Shown: positions 19,780 to 29,694 of the stretch, one piece after another | Numbering within the stretch: the stretch's first letter is position 1 | Layout of the letters: every line of letters starts with the position of its first letter | NCBI GenBank assembly: GCA_036897095.1 | Contig: JAYMSP010000900.1 | Coordinates: 1 to 39,267, forward strand | Length of the DNA: 39,267 nt | Direction of reading: 5' to 3' | Source: Plantago elongata | Taxonomy: Eukaryota > Streptophyta > Magnoliopsida > Lamiales > Plantaginaceae | Position numbers and translations under genes: made by a program | The notes under the pieces: generated by a model | Databases searched by the model: none | What the model saw: only the letters and a program-made list of their open reading frames with translations | What the model was told of the DNA's origin: nothing

Positions 19780-20720
19780 AGCGTCTAAAACAATTCAAAA
19801 TCATGATATAAGCATTTCTTTCAAATATATGCAACAAACAGATACATGTATCACTGGACAATATGGCATAATTTTGGACTGAATATGATGTGCGACAGAT
19901 GAAGTACATTGCCTCGCACAAACTATACTTTACAGTCCTGAAGTCCTGAACCAGACATGTCCCCAACTGAACTGCAACAGTGCTTCTTACTCATTTAATG
20001 TTTAATTACCAAAATCCCTAAGCAAAAAAAAAAAAACCTCATTATAATGCCAAACCATCTTCCCAACGTTATTTTGCATTCAGGGTGTGTACCTTTCATC
20101 ATCTTTTCTAACTGATCTCATTATCATTTTTTCGATTACTAATATTTTATATATACTTTATGTCAACATAATTTCTAGTTCCTTTTTTTTTTTTGAAACG
20201 GCTAAATGGGTGACTCGAACTCCCGACCTATGGGTTGGAGAGGAAGGTCTGAGCTGCCGCTTCGTTGTCATAAGACTTAAAAGCTCCTAAATTGAGCATA
20301 CAATGACTTATCAGTGCTCACAGAGAGAATTTATAGCTTAATCAATACTACAATGCAGCTTCAATTTCCGTAGTTAGATATGGCACATAAATAGTTGCAA
20401 TTGAATCTAAGAGCCACAAATTTTAGTAGTTCTAAAAAAAAATTAAATAGCTTACAATGCCACTGAAACACTACGAGAAACTTCAGGCAAGTAGAGCGAG
20501 CTAGTTAGGGTTTACAAAAATTAATCTCTCAAAATCAACGCTGAAATCGAAGATAAACAAAAGAAACACAATATTAATTAAGACAACCAAGTAAGAAATC
20601 GGATTCTGATTATATCCATTAATCAATAATAGAAACTCATGTACATAGGAATGAAAGGGGGTGGACAGATAATTACCCTAAAACTGATGAAAGTTATGGC
20701 GGCCGCCGGCCGGGATGGCT
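19780..20720. other. Upstream region of the SICKLE-like gene
   Basis: On the minus strand there is a telo-box (AAACCCTAA at 20505-20513), typical of plant 5' leader and promoter regions of housekeeping genes. A GC-rich patch (GGCGGCCGCCGGCC near 20699-20712) could be the old transcription start area. No coding exon was found. One SINE copy is inserted here (20183-20267). Confidence 0.4.
20183..20267 (-). mobile_element. tRNA-derived SINE, older minus-strand copy
   Basis: Read on the minus strand it starts CAACGAAGCGGCAGCTCAG, keeps the B-box core GTTCGAGTCACCC and the 3' end TTTAGCCGTTTC, and ends in a run of A (the T-run at 20183-20194). It is the same family as the copies at 12018 and 25857. 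The immediate flanks match at about 12 of 20 positions, which may be a decayed target duplication. Confidence 0.8.
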
Positions 20721-21647
20721 CGTGTATGGAGTATGGAGCAATGATTTCCTTTTGGTTTTCGCAATGTCAACTCAATTATACAATTTCTCAACAAATTACG
20801 CCACTAGGAGTCTAGGACAAACCTTTATCTACTTGGTTGAGAATACTAAATTAAAATTTAATTTTAAAAATTAATATTATTAAATTAAAAATGATACACC
20901 GCACTAATCGTGATGTCAATAAATTTTATAAATTAATTACTGTACCCACATGTCTTATTATATTTAATGTGACATACCTAAACTGAATACATCAATTTTG
21001 TTAAAATATTACATTCTAAAATTGATATTTTTCTAGTGTAGATCCATAAAATCGTGTTTAACAAATTTAATGAAATAAAGAAAAAAATGAAAATATTGAC
21101 AAAATTTTCAGTAATGATATTCAAAATCCATTTAAAAAATAAAAATAATTAGTAACGAACAGTTGTAATTTGCCTGGGGTGGCAATTTTACACTGCAGAT
21201 CTACATCAAAAGTATAAATATATTTATAATTTTAATAAAGCAACGCATATAAAATATTATTATCGATTGAAGATAAAGTTTAAGGCACATAATAGATGCC
21301 TTTTAAAATGCTTGATGTAAAAATATATTCAATAGCATGTGCCTTATTGTAACTGACTTCTAAAATAACAAGAGCTAGCATTGAGACAACATGAGCTGCA
21401 ACAAAATGTTAAACAAACTGAAAATTGGGCGATCCTCATTACTGTCGGGGTGTTAATTTGGGTAATAATCGAGTCGTATACACATGCACCTAGAGTTTTA
21501 TAGTCGCGATAAGGTGCAGGTGGGGAGAGTCGGAGTCTGATCCGAACACACACAATGGTTCATACGGAAACAACAACTGGATGGGCGAAGGGGTGGTTGC
21601 ATGTGGTGTGAACGGAAAAAAAATTGAAATAGCGTTTCTTAGTAGAT
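20721..21647. other. AT-rich intergenic DNA
   Basis: No gene, RNA or complete transposon was recognised. Small reading frames here have no family resemblance. Confidence 0.4.
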
Positions 21648-21840
21648 GGTTGCTAGATAATTGAAAAGAAGTGTTAAAAAAGTTGCAAAAGTGAAATGAT
21701 ATTTTAACCAGTGGAATGACACTTTAACATGACAATATATATCGTTTTTTAATTGTCGGTTGCTAGAGAATAAATAAGAAGTGCTAAACAATTGTAAAAG
21801 TGAAATGACAATTTTACAAACAAAATAACACTTTCAAAGT
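21648..21840. repeat. Two-copy diverged tandem repeat, period about 110 bp
   Basis: GGTTGCTAGATAATTGAAAA... at 21648 and GGTTGCTAGAGAATAAATAA... at 21758 start two related units. Both contain GAAGTG(T/C)TAAA, AAAAGTGAAATGA and AACACTTT/GACACTTT. The second unit is cut shorter. Confidence 0.7.
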
Positions 21841-21879
21841 CCATTAGGATAATTATATATAGGTTAAACTTTAAAGTAG

Positions 21880-22688
21880 TATATAACCCACAACTGGGCG
21901 CGTGTGATGGCGCGTGAAGAGTCATTCCTCTTTCGTTTTCTTTTGTCTCTCATATTTCTACATATCCTCTTCTTATGTTACTTGTCTTCTTCTTCTTCTT
22001 CTTCTTCCACCGCCTTCGTCTCGATCTGAATCGCCTTCTTCTCTTTCCAAAATCACGTCGTCAATTTCTACCGCCGGCGATCAGCGCCTGATCACTCAAC
22101 CACAATTACCACAATTTCTCTAATCCGGCCAGGTTTCTAAATCTACTACAGATGGATCAAACACAGTCCAAACGACGCCGTAAATGAAACGATGTCTTTC
22201 ATCCATCAAACTCTTACTTGCTCGTCGCGTTTCCCTATTTCTAGCCGTCATCTTCAATTCGATTTCTTCTCGCGAGATCTGTTTTATCTCCAAAGTTGAT
22301 TTTCCCCAGCCTTACCTCAATTGGGTCATTGGTTTGCAGAGCTAAGGTGGCTTATCCAACGAAGGTATGTGTTTTGTTTATTAGTCAAGCAATAGTTGGT
22401 ATTAGATTGATTATTGCCCTTAGTTTGATTTAGTTCGTAATTCTTTGTTAATCCTTTAATTTGTTTACCTTCAACTCTTCAAGTGCCATTTGATTTAGGC
22501 TGAATATGACTTTAAGATCTATCCGAGTTGATCATATTGAATTATTTCCATGCTTATACAATTATTTGATTGTGTGTTTAAGTTTGAACATCTGATTAAA
22601 GTATATGTGATTGCTGTTGAATTTTGTTTTCTCCATTGTTGGATTAAAGGTTTTCACAACAAGCAATCAGAAAAAAATTAGCTAGCTA
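21880..22688 (+). other. Possible 5' leader and intron of the canopy-like fragment
   Basis: A pyrimidine-rich tract with a TCT repeat (about 21986-22010) and a stretch of exon-like composition end in a good donor (GAAG followed by GTATGT near 22364). This looks like a first non-coding exon and leader intron of a plant gene, perhaps the one whose remnant starts at 22689. No protein can be read from it. Confidence 0.3.
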
Positions 22689-23074
22689 ATGGCGAATGAC
22701 AACTCTAGGTTGATTTTACTGATGATAATTATTGGAGTATTTACAATTTCAGCTTACAACATTGACAATAAATGCTCAGCTTGTAACGCAATTGATGAGG
22801 AGCTAGAGTGTGGATTGCAATGTAAAAACCTAGAAGTCATGTGGACTTGACGAACCGGCTGAACTCTAAAGGCCAACGCGAAGGAAAGGTGATTGACTAC
22901 AGAGTAAGTGGTTTGAGAGTCGTTGAACTCCTGGATGGCCTATGTGAAAAAATGCAGGCGTATACTCTTGTGAAGCAAGATTCTGGCAGACATGTATGGA
23001 CGAAAAGTGGTTGGGATTTTGCATGCCATGGTTGTGGTTGGGTTAAATGCTTTTGGTATGCTGTTGAGAAGTGA
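22689..23074 (+). pseudogene. Canopy/DUF3456 (saposin-like) family gene fragment, frameshifted
   Basis: Starts with ATG and a signal-peptide-like segment (LILLMIIIGVFTISAYNI), then the family motif CSACNAIDEELE with its Cys pair. Near 22816-22832 the frame breaks. Compared with the usual GLSNEKPRNH segment, two bases appear to be missing and a stop appears, so the first frame ends at TGA 22848-22850. The shifted frame continues with DLTNRLNSKGQREGKVIDYR and VVELLDGLCEKMQ, both typical of plant canopy homologues (recalled as At1g42480). After HVWTK the resemblance stops, and the rest of the family domain, including later Cys residues, is missing. It is a truncated, inactive copy of an ER-lumenal protein gene. 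Confidence 0.8.
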
Positions 23075-23227
23075 TATAATCTTTAATCTGTTTACCAACA
23101 TTTAACTGAATTGCACAAATTCTAGGAGAATTTATCGAGCAAGGCTAGGCCGAAACGGGGAAGTCCTTTGTGGTCCTCATCTAGTGAAGATGATCTAGGA
23201 CATCGTCTTGAGTAGGGCTGTGCAACA

Positions 23228-23356
23228 GACGGATACGGATCAGTCCACATCCGTTTGACCGGATATCCGGTCAAACATAGTCCATCCGTTATCCAATCCA
23301 TTCCGAGCGGATTGGATACGGATAAATCCACCGGATAACGGGATATTCGTATCCAG
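23228..23356. repeat. Cluster of GGATACGGAT/ATCCG palindromic repeats
   Basis: Many copies of GGATA(C/T), ATCCG and their complements occur in both orientations (for example GACCGGATATCCGGTC near 23258-23273). Next to them lies a purine-rich A-tract (23362-23415). The preceding text TAGGGCTGTGCAA (23213-23225) looks like the terminus of a hAT-type element, but no matching opposite end was found. Confidence 0.5.
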
Positions 23357-23449
23357 TATATTTAAAGAAAAAGAAAAGAAAAAGAGAAAAAAAAAAAAAA
23401 GAAGAAAGATAAAATCCCGAAATCTCTTCTTCTTCCCCACGTCCCATGA

Positions 23450-24121
23450 CTGTTCCATTTCACTCATCTTCTTCATCCCATTCTACAACCCCTCACCCAA
23501 TCCCTAATCACCCCTCATCTCGCCCTCGCTTTCAACATCCACCCTCCTCCTCCTCCCCCCTTCGACCCAATCGACGACCAGGCTCGCACGCTCAAGCGGC
23601 CCCGTCTCGTCTGGACGCCGCAGCTGCACATGCGGTTCGTCGACGCGGTGGCTCACTTGGGGATCAAGAACGCTGTGCCCAAGACGATTATGCAGCTCAT
23701 GAGTGTGGATGGTCTGACCAGAGAGAATGTTGCGAGTCATTTGCAGAAGTATCGTCTCTACTTGAAGCGTATGCAGGGTCCACACTCGTTAGCTGCTTCG
23801 TCTTCTGCGGGTGATGCGGCTATGGACAGGCTGTTTGCGAGCTCGCCTGTGCCGCCTCAGTTTCTGAGGCCTAATGGTGGTTCTCCTGCTGAGCATTTTA
23901 TGCCTCCGTTTTCATCGTTCGGGTACCAGCAGCAGCAGTTTAGGCATTTCGGGAATACGCAGCAGTTCGAACAGCACCCGTTTATCCGGCAGCAGCAGAT
24001 TATGCGGGGGAATGCGAATAATGGTGTGGGTTCTGCACTTCAGCCAGTGTATGTGGAGGATCTGGATTCTCCCAAGAATAATGGCAACAAGATACTCACC
24101 CTCTTTCCAACTGGTTCTTGA
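23450..24121 (+). pseudogene. LUX/PCL1-like GARP Myb gene lacking its 5' part
   Basis: LUX-type proteins bind DNA as part of the evening complex of the circadian clock. The frame ending at TGA 24119-24121 is open from 23450. It holds a LUX-like N-terminal motif ([19 protein letters not shown]), then directly the GARP DNA-binding domain ([54 protein letters not shown]), which is complete. A Gln-rich tail follows, with the closing [10 protein letters not shown]. The region usually found between the two N-terminal motifs is missing. There is no ATG upstream in this frame: a TGA at 23447-23449 closes it. The first ATG (23630) lies inside the DNA-binding domain and would remove helix 1. A 122-codon frame from 23446 is in another register. 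This is a 5'-truncated copy, probably not functional as LUX. Confidence 0.8.
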
Positions 24122-24993
24122 TCTGCTCTACTCTACTAGTATTATTAGCAGGGGGTTGTTATGTTTGTTTCTTTAATTGTGTTGTTGTTGATGTTCACTT
24201 GATGTCCATTTTCGAATTAGGATTAGATTACTCCTCAATAGTTACTTTCTTAAGTCGCTAGCTACCACTTTGTAATCTCATATCCCCATTATTGTTGTGT
24301 AAACTTGCCTTTAGTCACTATGTTTCTCTCTGTCGCAAAGTGGTGTGCAAGGATTACACGGTGCTGTCTGTGTTACTAGGCCGGTAAGCCATCAGCAAAG
24401 TTGCTGGTGCTTCGACTATATATCAGCATTCATGTTTGATTAGCATGTGATTGTTAACAATACTTATGGTTATGCCAGTTGATCTTTGGTGTTTTATTGT
24501 CAATGATCACTTATTTTATGCCATTCTGCTTCCACTTCTTTGGGATCTTCTTTTCGAATGCACGCACTCGAGTGGATGGTGAAAATAGTTTCATGTATGC
24601 ATGAACTTTGTAACACTAGGTCTTGCATATTTTTTGGCATGTGTTCAATTGAAAAAATCAATTTACTTTATGGTGATATTAAATGCCACAGTTGCTAGCA
24701 GCCTAGCACTCAAATGTGAACACACAAGTACACGACACAAGGCTAGCGAAAGCATTTCAAATCATAACAGCAGAAATAAAAGCAAAGTAAAATAGGTCAT
24801 GGGTGGATGTCTTTGACTAGAACAATAAAAATAGTTACCATACTCAAGAGTGTCTAATCACCTTACAGCAATATCAAGGAAGAAACAAAAAGGAGGCTAG
24901 AAAGTTTTTAAGGCCAATCTTTAACTATCTTCAACATTTAACCAGAACAAACACTAGAGGGGCTGATATCATCGGTAAGCATTCGGGCAACTG
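24122..24993. other. Spacer between two convergent genes
   Basis: It holds the 3' flank of the LUX-like copy on the left and that of the R3H gene on the right. No further feature was recognised. Confidence 0.4.
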
Positions 24994-27900
24994 TTATCGG
25001 CTCTGGGAGTAATCAAAACTTAGAGGCTGCTGGCAGAACGGAGCCTACAACAAACAAAATAGAAACACATCAGTCATGTTTCAAACACATGGAAGATCAA
25101 ACAGAGATAACTGATGTCTTCAACAAAACATATAACAGGGATGAAACAATAACGTGCACAGAGGAAAAGTACACTACGCAGATAAATCATTTGTCATGTA
25201 AACCTCAAGTCTCAACACTCCCTTTCTTGCAGGGCTTAAGGTATTTTAGCCTTTCCTTTAAATCATTTGTCATGTAAACTCTCAAGTCTCAACACTCCCT
25301 TTCTTGCAGGGCTTAAGGTATTTTAGCCTTTCCTTTTCAGACTCTTGAGATTAAGAACTATTACTGACCACTAAATGGACTAGTGTAAGAAAATGTCAGG
25401 AATCCTCACTAAATGATTAATGATATAAACAACGAAGCTTCTAAACAAACTAAACGTGCAATATTTTCCAGCCCATGGAGAAGAAGCAAAGAACAATTAA
25501 TAGGCAATGAAAATTGGGGGCTCCAAGGCCCGGACAAAGAATCAGATTTGCACCACTGAGTGCTTATCACTATAACACAAAACCAAATTTACTATGGATT
25601 CATGTAACGGTAACAGTAGGTACCAGAAAATACAGGCATTAAATGCCTTACAGGGAGAAACATGCATTTGATTAAATAGCATGTAAATTAATGTACAGAA
25701 TTTCAGAAATCCACCCCATGTATACACACTAACTTGCAATTCTAATGCATTCACAGCTGGTAATATAATCAGGAGACACATAGGTGTGACAAATGGAAGT
25801 AGGAACACAATCAATCATGTCTTGGATATTCCCGAGATTAATGAAGGCAGGCAATCCTTCTCCTCCAACCAATAGGTCGGGGTTTCGAGTCACCTTTAGC
25901 CTATTCTAAAATAAAAAAAATGAAGGCAGGCAATCACTGGAAGATGGGAAGAACGGAGGAGTTCTATTTCTTATGAAATGGAATCACATGATGTTCCAAC
26001 TGCAGCAGATTGAATGAATCTAATTATAGTTAGGAGGTTGATCATCTTTCTAAAGTAGTGACAAAAAACCCCCATCGCAGGAGTAGATGAAGCTCAATAC
26101 AACTAGAGGAGATCAAGAATCTCAATCCACCTACATCTATAAGAAAAAAGGGCCGCAAAGAGAGCACAACTGCACCGACAACCACATCCACGACATAACT
26201 AAACCTTGCAAGGTTAATAGCAATGAGCCAGAAATCATCTAGAGCGGCATAATGAGATTTGACACTGTTCACAGTATGTAATTTACTATTCCATGGTAGG
26301 CCAACTCCCCACCCTCAATGCTCACTTATTCACCAGTTGCACCTACCTAGTTGTCTATCAGTCTATGTAAATCCAAATTTATGTAATAATCAGGTAACTA
26401 CATTTGAAGACATAAATGGGCATACAGATCAGATCAACACTACACAAGATTGGCACAAGCAAAAAGACTAAGACAAGAAGTGAAAAGTAAATTGTCCATA
26501 TGTACATCAAGAAAGAACAGTTAATGAACATAGCAAGAAGATAGAATATTGATGAAAAAGTCAGTAATGATAAGACTGCTCACCTGAACAAATGCATGTC
26601 TTAGTTGCTGATCATAAGACTGAGCATAAATCATGGACTGAGTCGGCCACTGCATATATAAAGGAGTTCCAGAAGTCTGATTTAATCCCACAGCACAGTA
26701 TGGGCTCATGACTGGGTTCCTGTAATCAAGGGGTGCAGGCATCTGAACCTGCTGAGGATACACAGAATCATATGGGACAAATGAAGGCTGGAGTTTTGGC
26801 ATGTTAAACGGTGGTAGGCCGAATTGGGCATTTGGCATGTTCCTAACATATCTGCATCATGAGAATAGAAAGATACCAAAATTAGTGCTGCCAGATATGT
26901 ATTATATGGTGAAGTTGACCACAGGTGAGAAGAAAATAGGAATTACTGATCTGTGGCAAGCTTTTTGAAGAAAATAATCAACAAAGTCAAAATGCACTGC
27001 ATCTCTTAAAAACAACAACCTACAACATTTACATTACCCCATAATCAATATGCCGAGAAAGCTTCAAGTGCTGTACTATATTAATCATAACAGCCTTTGA
27101 GGTATGAAAAACTTGTGTTACAAACATTGTGTGTTTAACTACAAACATCACACAAATTGAAATGCAAATAATGCAATTATAATGCAGGCTTATCATACAT
27201 ACGACGTTTGAAATTAATCATATATGATGTTTGTAATTAGATGTGATGTCGATCATGTCTCTCGCAAAAGTTTGTTGAGGTATAGGAAAAACAACTATAA
27301 CAAGGCAAAATCACAAGTAGTTAGCAGGCAGAAATAACTTGAGGAAGAACTAGCTCAAAGGCATACATGAAAAAGAGTTATTGATCAGAAAAGTCATGTT
27401 TGCAATTAGCTCCTCCTTCGAGAAGACAACCAAAAAATACTACTAGAAAGCACCCACAGCCCACAACATATGGTACATTGGACAGAAAGATATGAGGTAC
27501 TAGATATTTAAAAAATTACTACATGTCAAATATATTCAAAGCACAAAAGGCAAGTTTACGGTAACATACCTATCATAACTCCGGTCGTAATCAGGGTCTG
27601 TGCGATCCTTTTCTCTGTCCCTAAATATGGCAACTCTTGAAGAATTGCCAATATCCCTACTATAAAGGTTTCTGTCCTCATCCAAACCCAGGTTCCTTGG
27701 AAGTTCATTCTCATCTATGCTCAAGCTTATCTCAACAGAAGGACTTCGCATAGAGGCATCATCTGACTCTGACCCATTGGGACTGCCAAAGATACGAGCT
27801 CTTGCTCGGTCATACTCTTCCTTTCTCTCTTCCACAGTTCTTACAGAATTACGTTTAAGCTCCATATCATTTGAATCACCCGAAAAAGCTTTTGGTCTAG

Positions 27901-29306
27901 GTCGAATAACAAATTTGATTTTATCAGCTTTATCATTTTCCGACTCCTTGGCTGGAACATCTGACAAGCAGACAGATGGGAACTTGCTCTCTGGCTTCTT
28001 GATAACCAAAATTCGGATTCCTTGACCATCTAGAACATTATCCTGAACCATAGTCTGCAAACCATAGTGCTGAGCAACACGGTGTGCTGCAAGGCGCAGA
28101 TATGAAGTAGGAAAATGCGGAAACTCGAATTGAAATGCATCAGGGTTCTGCAAGAACTTCTGTGCATCGAGTTCCATTCGTAGAACTAGTCAAATAAAAA
28201 AGAAGAGATGTCAGTAACTACCATACAAAAACAGATAAAGTTGCCAATATCTGAAGGAAAAATTAGGCAATGTTACATAGCATGCTAGATCATGATTATT
28301 CACTGATGGCTTTTTAACTTTATCATAGCCTAATACAACAAATGCATTGATTCTACAGTCTGAGATTTAATTTGCAGCTTAAGATGAAATTGCATACCAC
28401 AACACAAGTCCCAGCATGACCGGACTCATTAAACTCCCATAACATACTAGCATTAGCTGCAACTAACATTTACTCTTTGTACTTAATTATACTTGACCCT
28501 CCACAATGAGCAACCCATTATGCCTTCCTAAAATATCTCCAGCCAAGTATCCCACGATTCTTATCGGTTAAATCAGGATGGACCACATTTACAATGTACA
28601 AATCACAAAGTTGGAGCATTTGTGAATACAATACACCAACTAGTTTGTCTGTTTTTTTTACATATCAGAAGAGGAGATTATGCTGATTCCAATTTATTTG
28701 GAGTAAAACAGTATTTATGACAAGGTTGGATAAAAGAAACCAGAATGTAGACGCATATATTAAATATTTAACAAAAACAACACTCTGGTAAATAATTGAC
28801 AAGCGTCACGCAGCACGGCATGCATCCTATCACGACATAACACACTCGGAAGCTACTTCAAGTACTACAATCACGAAATCGGTAATCCAGTAGATCCAAA
28901 ACGCAAACAAACTAAACACATTAACTCAACACCTCCCAATTCAACAACTAATGAGCTGAAACAATACATAATTCAGCTCCTCCTCCTCACCCTAGATCTA
29001 AATCAAGCAGGCTAGAATCGAAAGTGACGAAAAGTCGAAAACTAAGTCAGCAATCTAATCCTGAACAGATCTAGCTCAATCAAGCAGAATTCCGCATCTG
29101 AATTACACTAAAGAAACAGGAAAGCAAACAAAATAAAGCTAGAAAAGAAAGAGTAAACGGTAGTTACTGGTGAGACGATGTCTAGGGTTTTGAAGAGCCT
29201 CGACAAGAAACGGGTCCACCATGGCAACATAGGGTTGCAGAGGCGGTTGATTCTCCTCCGATGTAGCAGCCGCAGCTTCAATTGGTGCTTGAGAAGTCAA
29301 ATCCAT
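24994..29306 (-). CDS. R3H and SUZ domain single-stranded nucleic acid-binding protein
   Basis: Predicted cytoplasmic or nuclear RNA/ssDNA-binding protein. Exons are 29168-29306, 27570-28185, 26584-26851 and 24994-25044. All are GT-AG and the phases close to 1074 nt (357 aa). The N-terminal segment MVDPFLVEALQNPRHRLT leads into the R3H domain (about residues 40-110), with the signature Arg-x3-His at R77/H81 in SYLRLAAHRVAQHYGL. The SUZ motif follows at about 163-179 (TVEERKEEYDRARARIF). The C-terminal half is rich in Pro, Gln, Tyr and Ser and closes with APFCQQPLSFDYSQ on a 17-codon last exon after a 1.5-kb intron. That last exon would be missed without the family pattern. Two site II motifs (TGGGCY) lie about 375 bases upstream. 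Recalled Arabidopsis matches are At3g56680 and At2g40960. Confidence 0.93.
25184..25336. repeat. Near-perfect 76-bp tandem duplication
   Basis: The unit from AAATCATTTGTCATGTAAAC to TTTTAGCCTTTCCTTT (25184-25259) is repeated at once at 25260-25336 with only a CT insertion-type difference. It lies in the last intron of the R3H gene. The near identity shows a recent duplication. Confidence 0.92.
25841..25935 (+). mobile_element. tRNA-derived SINE, 5'-truncated copy with 16-bp target duplication
   Basis: The body at 25857-25919 begins CTTCTCCTCCAACC, so the A box is missing. It keeps the B box (GGGTTTCGAGTC, with one extra T) and the 3' A-rich tail. Perfect flanking duplications ATGAAGGCAGGCAATC lie at 25841-25856 and 25920-25935. 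The truncation inside intact duplications shows that incomplete copying happened during integration. It is located in the last intron of the R3H gene. Confidence 0.9.
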
Positions 29307-29678
29307 AACTGAATAGACGACGACGAAGAAGATACACAGAGACAAAACGGAAAACACCACAACGTATATGTATATATACGTGTGTGTATGTATAGATAGG
29401 AATTGGCGAGTCGACTCCTTGATGTGTGTGAAAAGGAGGAGAAGAGAGCAGAGCAGAAGGGAATTTGAGGAAAGGGGAAAAATAATCGTCTCCCCTTTTC
29501 TGCAAAATTTCCTTTTGAGTTATCTCTCTCACCAATCCAAGAGAGTGGAACAATAATCGGATTGGATTTTTATTTATATTATTATTATACTCCTTCCCTT
29601 CTACACAAAACATGAAAGAAAAGAAAATAGTACATACTCAAAACGAATGAATGGGAATAGGAAAAGTCCGATTTAGAG

Positions 29679-29694
29679 TGGGCCTTATTGGGCT
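29679..29694 (+). promoter_or_regulatory. Paired site II (TGGGCY) motifs upstream of the R3H gene
   Basis: TGGGCC at 29679-29684 and TGGGCT at 29689-29694 lie about 375 bases upstream of the minus-strand start codon at 29306. Between them and the gene is a TA/TG-rich stretch (about 29364-29392) that could hold the TATA element. The role is inferred from the motif only. Confidence 0.35.

Noticed and set aside
21340..21560. 69-codon minus-strand frame
   Set aside because: It has no family match and lies in AT-rich intergenic DNA.
23504..23785. Minus-strand 93-codon frame over the LUX-like copy
   Set aside because: It is a GC-rich shadow of the GARP domain.
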